Assembly (NCBI GenBank): GCA_030043575.1
Contig: JASHXK010000454.1
Coordinates: 1 to 11,236 of the forward strand
Direction: 5' to 3'
From: Terriglobales bacterium
GTDB taxonomy: Bacteria; Acidobacteriota; Terriglobia; Terriglobales; Acidobacteriaceae
Length of the DNA stretch: 11,236 nucleotides
Shown here: piece by piece, positions 7,201-11,236 of the stretch
Layout of the letters: each line of letters starts with the position of its first letter
Position numbering within the stretch: the first letter of the stretch is position 1
Notes under the pieces: model-generated
Told to the model about the DNA's origin: nothing
Database searches by the model: none
What the model saw: only the letters and a program-made list of their open reading frames with translations
Program-made: the position numbers and the translations under genes

Positions 7201-8649
7201 ATCTACGACCTGAAGCGTATCAATCCGCGGGCCGCAGTGGGCGTGAAGCTGGTAGCGCAACTCGGCGTGGGCACGGTCGCCGCGGGCGTGGCGAAGGCGT
7301 ATGCGGACTACATCCACATCGCGGGACATAGCGGCGGCACGGGTGCGTCGCCACTCAGCAGTATCAAGTACGCGGGCAGTCCGTGGGAACTTGGCCTGGC
7401 GGAGGCGCAGCAGGTGCTGCGTCACAACGGCCTGCGCGGACGCGTGCGGTTACGTGTCGATGGCGGTTTCTCGACCGCGCGCGATGTGCTGATCGCAGCG
7501 ATTCTGGGTGCGGATGAATTCTCCTTCGGAACTGCTGTGCTGGTGTCGCTGGGTTGCGACATGGCGCGGCAATGCCATCTCAATACCTGCCCAACGGGAA
7601 TTGCGACGCAGCGTCCGGATCTGCGTGCCAAGTTCCGCGGCAAGCCGGAGAACGTGGTGCGCTTCTTCATGAACGTAGCGGACGATCTGCAGCGGCTGTT
7701 AGCGGAGCTTGGGATGCCGACGCTGGAGTCGGCGATTGGCCGCACGGACTTGCTACGTCAAGCACGAGGCACAGCCCATCTGGATCTGGAGTCCTTGCTG
7801 GCGGCGTCTGCGGATGGGCCGCGTCATTGGAAAGGGCATCGCAACCTGCGTCCCGAGGAGGATGCTCCGCTTGACGACGCGTGGGTCGAGCCTGCACTGG
7901 CGGCGACTCGAGCGGGCAAGCCGTTTGAATGCGCAGCCGAGGTCAACAACACAGATCGCACGCTGGGTGCGCGGTTGTCAGGTGAGTTGGTGTTGCTGCG
8001 CTGTCATCAGGCGGCAGCAAGGCCCGACATTCGTGTGCGCATGCGCGGCACGGCGGGCCAGTCGTTCGGAGCGTTTTGTTGCGAAGGCATGTCGCTGGTG
8101 TTGGAGGGCCAGGCGAACGATTACGTCGGGAAGGGACTTTCGGGCGGCGAACTGATCCTGCGTGCAACGGGCAAGCTGGCCAGCGCTGAAGGCGAGCGCG
8201 TAATCCTAGGCAATGTCGCGCTCTATGGAGCGACATCCGGATTTCTGTTTGCCGCGGGAACTGCGGGCGAGCGCTTCGCGATTCGCAACTCCGGCGCGAC
8301 GGCCATCGTCGAGGGCATCGGCGAGCACGGCTGTGAATACATGACGGGCGGAGTTGTTATCGTGCTCGGCCGGAGCGGAAGAAATTTTGGTGCAGGCATG
8401 ACGGGCGGCGTCGCTTACGTCTGGGATGAGGACGGAAGCTTTGTGGCGGAGCAGAAGTTTCATTCCGAGTTCGTCGAGGTGAAGGCGCTGGTTGATTGCG
8501 TGAGCAGCGAGCAGGACTTGGTACGCGAGCTGTTGCAACAGCACGTCAGCAAGACCGGCAGCCGGTTAGGAGAGCGGCTTGTCGAGAACTGGCAAGACCT
8601 TGTTTCGCAGATAGTATGCGTCACTCCAAAGACGGTGACGGCAAGCTAA
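4240..8649 (+). CDS. gltB: Glutamate synthase, large (alpha) subunit
   Basis: GltB makes glutamate from glutamine and 2-oxoglutarate: its amidotransferase domain releases ammonia, which travels to the FMN synthase site. The 1469 residues match the usual bacterial length of about 1,480-1,530. Domains in order: a 22-residue propeptide; class II glutamine amidotransferase from Cys23 (in HESCGVGF, the expected N-terminal nucleophile after processing) to about 420; the central domain, including QRFAQVTNPPID near 495; the FMN/2-oxoglutarate synthase domain with TGEGGED at 884-890, GHSGGTGASP at 1029-1038 and VDGGF at 1073; the 3Fe-4S cysteines 1106, 1112 and 1117 (C-x5-C-x4-C); and the C-terminal GXGXG beta-helix domain with TGGVVIVLG and GAGMTGG. 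All key residues seen are intact. The ATG at 4240 is the only start between an in-frame TAA at 4195 and Cys23; no good ribosome binding site precedes it. No gltD follows, although the NADPH-dependent enzyme needs it. A ferredoxin-dependent form is the alternative. Confidence 0.96.
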   Translation: MGTCWIGSQDRSLLNPHFDHESCGVGFVASLNVTAQHQILALALTALSRLAHRGAVAADRKSSDGVGILTAIPHDFLLRQMRIVLAPDQPLAVGALFLPQDETCVTRARLCLQECIAAEGLQWLAWREVPTRREILGEIASSTMPVIRQALIAGPPGTSGNDTEIEHRLYLARKSFERQVSDSYVCSLSTRTIVYKALCAGRLLHEFYPDLDSDEFVTPFAVFHQRYATNVLPSWHRAQPLRMLAHNGEINTIWGNRAHMAARRATLPPECEPILSPNASDSMSLDEVAELLANNGRNVAEAVRMLLPPAPTGTETGFHRYHADCVEPWDGPSALVFTDGRLLGAALDRNGLRPCRYLVTHDGLLIAGSEVGLVDVDPDSIVRSGRLGPGQLLLLDLEKRQLLEGEALDRYFEELMIYAPLIDDAPLEAARQPVDVLPEEELRHLQRRFGYTREDLKMVVAPMAVEGKEAMWSMGDDTPIAPLARAPRPLYGFFRQRFAQVTNPPIDSLRESCVVSLRTRLGPWAHLLDKHAPLPGLVLPSPFLSLGQTAALHHRAYPMAGDLPLAELDCVFAEDESLANAVGRVENRAVELVRHGTRILVLTDRCASQQSLPIPMAAATGAVHHALLKAGLRTYAGLAVEAGDCRDVHHAAVLIGYGAGAVCPWLALQTARHLAGKAGEAALLKVLQAGLAKVMSKMGISVLDSYRAAQLFDILGLDGEVVERCFPGSASPLDGWGFAEIEAAVRSSWAAGPRTGELPDYGWVRFRRDDRAEPHVWEPQRTRQLQLAVGSAKGSALTAVVDNDLQTQSWLAFRGEAKEREPQMLRDLLEFVPAAVTIPVDQVEPRSTLVQRFVSSAMSLGSLSPEAHETITVAMNQLGARSNTGEGGEDPAAYDSLPNAPADSLPRNNKIKQVASGRFGVTAGYLAHAQELEIKIAQGSKPGEGGQLPGHKVTELIAQLRHAQPGIALISPPPHHDIYSIEDLAQLIYDLKRINPRAAVGVKLVAQLGVGTVAAGVAKAYADYIHIAGHSGGTGASPLSSIKYAGSPWELGLAEAQQVLRHNGLRGRVRLRVDGGFSTARDVLIAAILGADEFSFGTAVLVSLGCDMARQCHLNTCPTGIATQRPDLRAKFRGKPENVVRFFMNVADDLQRLLAELGMPTLESAIGRTDLLRQARGTAHLDLESLLAASADGPRHWKGHRNLRPEEDAPLDDAWVEPALAATRAGKPFECAAEVNNTDRTLGARLSGELVLLRCHQAAARPDIRVRMRGTAGQSFGAFCCEGMSLVLEGQANDYVGKGLSGGELILRATGKLASAEGERVILGNVALYGATSGFLFAAGTAGERFAIRNSGATAIVEGIGEHGCEYMTGGVVIVLGRSGRNFGAGMTGGVAYVWDEDGSFVAEQKFHSEFVEVKALVDCVSSEQDLVRELLQQHVSKTGSRLGERLVENWQDLVSQIVCVTPKTVTAS

Positions 8650-8672
8650 GTTTCTCCAGGAAGTAGATCGCG

Positions 8673-8697
8673 TCTCGTATCATACCGAGGTACGAGA
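8673..8697. promoter_or_regulatory. Small inverted repeat between gltB and the TMTC-like gene
   Basis: TCTCGTA (8673-8679) and TACGAGA (8691-8697) form a perfect 7-base dyad around an 11-base spacer. A second, overlapping dyad GTAT-C-ATAC lies at 8677-8685. It sits in a gap of only 58 bases, starting 23 bases after the gltB stop and ending 10 bases before the next ATG. It could be an operator or a weak attenuator-type hairpin. There is no T-tract, so an intrinsic terminator is unlikely. TATCAT (8678-8683) within it resembles a -10 box, without a convincing -35. Confidence 0.35.
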
Positions 8698-8707
8698 TTC
8701 TTCCGCG

Positions 8708-10708
8708 ATGTCGAGACGAGCTGCTGTTCGCGAAAAATCCAAAGCCAGGAGTCAGAGCCGCGCGCCATCGCAGATCGGCGCACGTCGAAATCTATCGCCG
8801 CGCGCGCGGGTTGTGCTTCTGGCGCTCGCACTGGTGATCGCCACGGCCGCGCTCTACTATCCGGTCAGCAGCCATCCTTTCCTCAACTACGACGACGATG
8901 TTTACGTGGTCAACAACCACCACGTGCAGGCGGGTTTGAACTCGGCGACGGCGAAGTGGGCGTTCAGGTCGCTGGCTGCTTCCAATTGGCACCCGTTGAC
9001 CTGGCTTTCGCATGCGCTGGATTGCCAGATGTTCGGCCTTGACGCAGGCAAGCATCACGAAACCAACCTGCTGCTGCACGTCATCAACGTTGTGCTGCTG
9101 TTCCTGGTGCTGTGGCGAGCGACGGGTTACCTCGGGCGAAGCGCGATGGTTGCGGCGCTGTTCGCGTTGCATCCCGTCAATGTTGAGTCAGTTGCGTGGA
9201 TTGCGGAGCGCAAGAATCTGCTCAGCATGATGTTCTTTCTGCTGGCGCTCGGCGCTTACTGCTGGTACGCCCAGAAACCGGGTTGGACCCGCTATCTGAC
9301 CGTCTTCGGGTTGTTCGCGCTGGGGCTGATGGCGAAACCGCAAGTCATCACGTTGCCTTTCGTCCTGCTGCTTTGGGACTACTGGCCGCTGGAGCGAATC
9401 GCTTTTCGCTTTCCGCTCTCCGCTTTTCGCCGGAGTGCCACGTCCAGCGTTTCTGGCGAAGAGCGAGGTGTTGGCGAAGAGCGAAAGGCGAAAAGCGGAA
9501 GGCGACCGCTGCGCTGGCTATTGCTGGAGAAGGTGCCGTTGCTGGAGCTTTCGATAGCCAGCGCGGTGATCACGGTTGTCGCGCAATATCAGTCGGGCTC
9601 GATGACCGGTCCGCACTGGCAGCCATTTCCGGCGCGCGCCGAGAACGCCATCGTCGCCTACCTGCGCTATCTGGGAAAGGCGATCTGGCCTTCGCATCTG
9701 GCCATCATGTATCCGCATCCCGGAAACACGCTGAAGCTCTGGCAGGTGTGCGGCGCGCTTGCGTTGCTGATCGCGATTACCGCCGCGGTTTTCGCCCAGC
9801 GGCGTCGCCGGCGCTATCTACTCATCGGCTGGCTGTGGTTCCTGGGAACGCTGGTTCCGATGATCGGCCTGGTTCAGGTGGGGGTGCAGGCGATGGCCGA
9901 TCGCTATGCATATCTGCCGTTCGTCGGCCTGTTCATCATGATCTGTTGGACGTTGGCCGATTTCGCCGATGAGCGGCACATCGCGCCCGTATGGCAAGCC
10001 GGAGTGAGCGTCGCCATCTTGCTCGCCCTCGCGGTGACGGCACGTCGCCAACTCGATCTGTGGAGCGACAACAACCTGCTGTGGTGGGAAGTTGTCAATC
10101 GCGAAACGCAGGCTGTTCAGGCGAATCCTAACAATGTTGTCGCTCAGGACGTGCTCGCCCACGCCTACCTCAAGCTGGGACAGGTGGAAGACGCGGTCCC
10201 GCATTTCCGCGCGGCGGTGGCCATCAATCCGCTGGATCCCGACGGTAACCTGAATTTGGGCGCTTACGCCCAGAGAACCAACGACCTTCCCGCCGCGATC
10301 GCGCAGTACAAGAAGGTACTCGCGATGACGGCGAACACGCCCAAGCAGGATGCGCAGATCCGCGCGCAAGCGTTCAGCAACCTGGCGTTCGCCTATCGCG
10401 ATTTGAAGGACTACGCACAGGCGCGGGCCAATTTTCACCAGGCGGTGGAGATCAATCCCGATGACGAGCGCTCGTGGCTGGGAATCGGCCTGATGGCGCA
10501 GAAGTCGGGCGACCTCAACGCGGCGATTCAGGCGTACAACAACTCGCTGCAAATCGAGCCGTCGGATTTTGGATACCTGCTGCTGGCCCAGGCGCTTGAT
10601 CAAGCCGGACGCCACGACGAAGCCGAAGCGGCGCGGCGCAAAGCTGCGGCGCTCTCGCGAAAGCTGGAGGAGGCGAGAAAGACGGCGGAGAATGCGCTGG
10701 CAAAGTGA
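8708..10708 (+). CDS. TMTC-like multi-pass membrane protein with C-terminal TPRs (probable GT-C glycosyltransferase)
   Basis: A 666-residue protein with a basic N-terminal tail (1-33), a first membrane helix at about 34-53, many further helices to about residue 455, and a TPR region from about 475 to 650. The layout and motifs match bacterial relatives of TMTC/DUF1736 proteins: FLNYDDDVYV near 58-66 (acidic residues 62-64 in the first outer loop, as in GT-C glycosyltransferases), SNWHPLTWLSHALD, ALHPVNVESVAWIAERKN, LMAKPQVITLPF and DYWPLER, then LLLEKVPL and QVGVQAMADRYAYLPFVGLF. By analogy it may move a sugar from a polyprenyl-phosphate donor to an outer acceptor; this is inference. About four to five TPRs with NPxD-type spacing could bind a protein partner. 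The ATG at 8708 is the only start in the open frame. Residues 232-266 are encoded by a heptamer inverted repeat and form an extra polar, low-complexity loop. Close paralogs are common in related genomes. Confidence 0.85.
   Translation: MSRRAAVREKSKARSQSRAPSQIGARRNLSPRARVVLLALALVIATAALYYPVSSHPFLNYDDDVYVVNNHHVQAGLNSATAKWAFRSLAASNWHPLTWLSHALDCQMFGLDAGKHHETNLLLHVINVVLLFLVLWRATGYLGRSAMVAALFALHPVNVESVAWIAERKNLLSMMFFLLALGAYCWYAQKPGWTRYLTVFGLFALGLMAKPQVITLPFVLLLWDYWPLERIAFRFPLSAFRRSATSSVSGEERGVGEERKAKSGRRPLRWLLLEKVPLLELSIASAVITVVAQYQSGSMTGPHWQPFPARAENAIVAYLRYLGKAIWPSHLAIMYPHPGNTLKLWQVCGALALLIAITAAVFAQRRRRRYLLIGWLWFLGTLVPMIGLVQVGVQAMADRYAYLPFVGLFIMICWTLADFADERHIAPVWQAGVSVAILLALAVTARRQLDLWSDNNLLWWEVVNRETQAVQANPNNVVAQDVLAHAYLKLGQVEDAVPHFRAAVAINPLDPDGNLNLGAYAQRTNDLPAAIAQYKKVLAMTANTPKQDAQIRAQAFSNLAFAYRDLKDYAQARANFHQAVEINPDDERSWLGIGLMAQKSGDLNAAIQAYNNSLQIEPSDFGYLLLAQALDQAGRHDEAEAARRKAAALSRKLEEARKTAENALAK
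9401..9504. repeat. Heptamer inverted repeat inside the TMTC-like coding sequence
   Basis: The left arm, 9401-9431, iterates GCTTTTC, GCTTTCC and similar words at an exact 7-base period. The right arm, 9473-9504, iterates the complementary GCGAAAG/GCGAAAA type. The first 31 bases of the right arm match the reverse complement of the left arm at 24 positions, and all differences are purine-for-purine. The 41 bases between the arms include another copy of the right-arm motif (GGCGAAGAGCGA at 9455-9466). The element keeps the reading frame and encodes residues 232-266, between the DYWPLER and LLLEKVPL motifs. It uses the same word family as the repeats at 1494-1525 and 10707-10860. Confidence 0.75.
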
Positions 10709-10860
10709 AGCCGCTATTCGCCATTCGCTATTCGCTTTTGGGTCCTGCCTATTAGCTCGTAGCTATTAGCCGTTAATCTTTCGCAACCACTGAGAGGCGA
10801 CACACTAAGAACTAATAGCTAAAGGCTAAGAGCGAATGGCGAACAGCGAAGAGCGGCTTC
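10707..10860. repeat. Long imperfect inverted repeat made of 7-base words
   Basis: The outer arms, 10708-10739 and 10828-10859, pair at 27 of 32 positions, and two more could be G-U wobbles in RNA. A second pair of inner arms, 10760-10769 and 10812-10821, is a perfect 10-base match (TAGCTATTAG and its complement). The sequence is built from heptamers. The right half runs seven words in one phase, 10811-10859: first ACTAATA and GCTAAAG types, then GCGAATG and GCGAACA types. The left half has GCTATTC/GCCATTC words (10713-10740) and CTATTAG words (10749-10769). The element starts within the TGA stop of the TMTC-like gene and ends 21 bases before the next ATG. It could act as an RNA hairpin that ends or protects transcripts, but it has no T-tract. 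Confidence 0.8.
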
Positions 10861-10862
10861 TC

Positions 10863-10871
10863 TGCTACCAT
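10863..10871 (+). promoter_or_regulatory. Possible extended -10 of the last gene
   Basis: TGCTACCAT has the TGn-TAnnAT form of an extended -10 box. Its last base is 10 bases before the ATG at 10882, so transcription would begin within a few bases of the start codon. No convincing -35 box is present and no ribosome binding site precedes the ATG. This is a consensus match by eye only. Confidence 0.3.
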
Positions 10872-10881
10872 CAATCTGTCG

Positions 10882-11236
10882 ATGAAACAGGCCGTTTTTC
10901 GCGAGCGCAACAAGCGCTACTATCGCGTTCTGCACACTCCTATCTGGATCTGGGTCTTCTGGGTGCTTCCCGGATGGCCGCTGACCTACGACCTCTACAC
11001 CCATGGTCCCGATCGCCGCCACTGGATCTGGCTGGCGATGATCCTGGTCGTCGTCGCCTGGCGCGGACTCGCCGGCCGGTTGCCGGGATGCGAAGCGCGT
11101 CCCTACATCACGCATTACGGCGTGCATCAGCCGAACCTGCCGTATCGCGTGGTCTGCTACACCGCCGCGTGGGTCGACATCATCGTTCCGTACGCGCTCA
11201 ACCTCATTGGCCTGGTCATCGCCAACATCGATGGCC
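10882..11236 (+). CDS. Unrecognised membrane protein (3' end outside window)
   Basis: The frame is open from ATG 10882 to the window end, giving 118 residues and no stop. I do not recognise the family. The N-terminus is short and basic (MKQAVFRERNKRYYR). Three hydrophobic stretches follow at about 18-38 (rich in tryptophan, IWIWVFWVLPGWPL), 47-64 and 90-115, so it is very likely an integral membrane protein with at least three helices. The loop at 65-89 has one cysteine (Cys70) and several Pro, His and Tyr residues. Codon use, with strong G/C at third positions, is like the neighbouring genes, which supports it as real. The ATG has no ribosome binding site; a possible extended -10 box lies just upstream. 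It is separated from the TMTC-like gene by the large inverted repeat, so it is probably its own transcription unit. Confidence 0.75.
   Translation, partial: MKQAVFRERNKRYYRVLHTPIWIWVFWVLPGWPLTYDLYTHGPDRRHWIWLAMILVVVAWRGLAGRLPGCEARPYITHYGVHQPNLPYRVVCYTAAWVDIIVPYALNLIGLVIANIDG

Noticed and set aside
6652..7425. Open frame of 257 residues on the minus strand
   Set aside because: It is antisense to the FMN synthase domain of gltB and reflects high-GC codon structure only.
9196..9972. Open frame of 258 residues on the plus strand in another frame
   Set aside because: It overlaps conserved membrane motifs of the TMTC-like protein in the correct frame and has composition typical of a shifted frame.
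9818..10615. Open frame of 265 residues on the minus strand
   Set aside because: It lies opposite the end of the membrane domain and the TPR region of the TMTC-like gene, with no motif or ribosome binding site of its own.
10707..10860. CRISPR array
   Set aside because: The repeats are 7-base degenerate words arranged as facing arms, with no equal-length repeats and spacers and no cas genes.
10707..10860. Intrinsic terminator of the TMTC-like gene
   Set aside because: The hairpin is long, has a large loop and no T-tract after it. A termination role is possible but not supported by the usual signature.

Overview
The window reads as a GC-rich chromosomal segment. Every gene I can support lies on the plus strand. 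Gene content and style suggest a soil-type bacterium close to Acidobacteriota (Terriglobia/Koribacter-like): a GerW/YtfJ-like protein, SelA, a TMTC-like membrane TPR protein, and clusters of degenerate short repeats between genes. That placement is inference from gene style; there is no rRNA or other marker in the window to prove it.

Layout, left to right. The window opens inside recG, whose helicase core and C-terminus are present (1-1488). A 116-base gap carries a single-arm heptamer repeat and then a strong ribosome binding site for a small GerW/YtfJ-family protein (1605-1961). A repeat-rich gap (1962-2069) leads into selA, L-seryl-tRNA(Sec) selenium transferase (2070-3485, GTG start). selA is followed after one base by a DUF488-family gene (3487-4020). 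A 219-base gap precedes a complete glutamate synthase large subunit gene, gltB (4240-8649), with no gltD beside it. After 58 bases holding a small dyad comes a 666-residue multi-pass membrane protein with C-terminal TPRs, similar to the TMTC/DUF1736 family (8708-10708). A 173-base gap almost filled by a long imperfect inverted repeat leads to an unrecognised membrane protein cut off by the window end (10882-11236).

Functionally this is mostly housekeeping: recombination and repair (RecG), selenocysteine synthesis (SelA), nitrogen assimilation (GltB) and probably envelope glycosylation (TMTC-like). The genes do not form one pathway. Only selA and the DUF488 gene look tightly coupled. I found no defence island, CRISPR array, tRNA, rRNA or transposase.

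The most unusual signal is a set of degenerate repeats built from 7-base words (GCTATTC-like, CTATTAG-like and GTTTCAA-like). Several occur as two facing arms that could form long imperfect hairpins. They occupy three intergenic gaps, and one copy lies in frame inside the TMTC-like gene, where it encodes an extra polar loop of about 35 residues. One arm also appears to supply the -35 box of a leaderless selA promoter.
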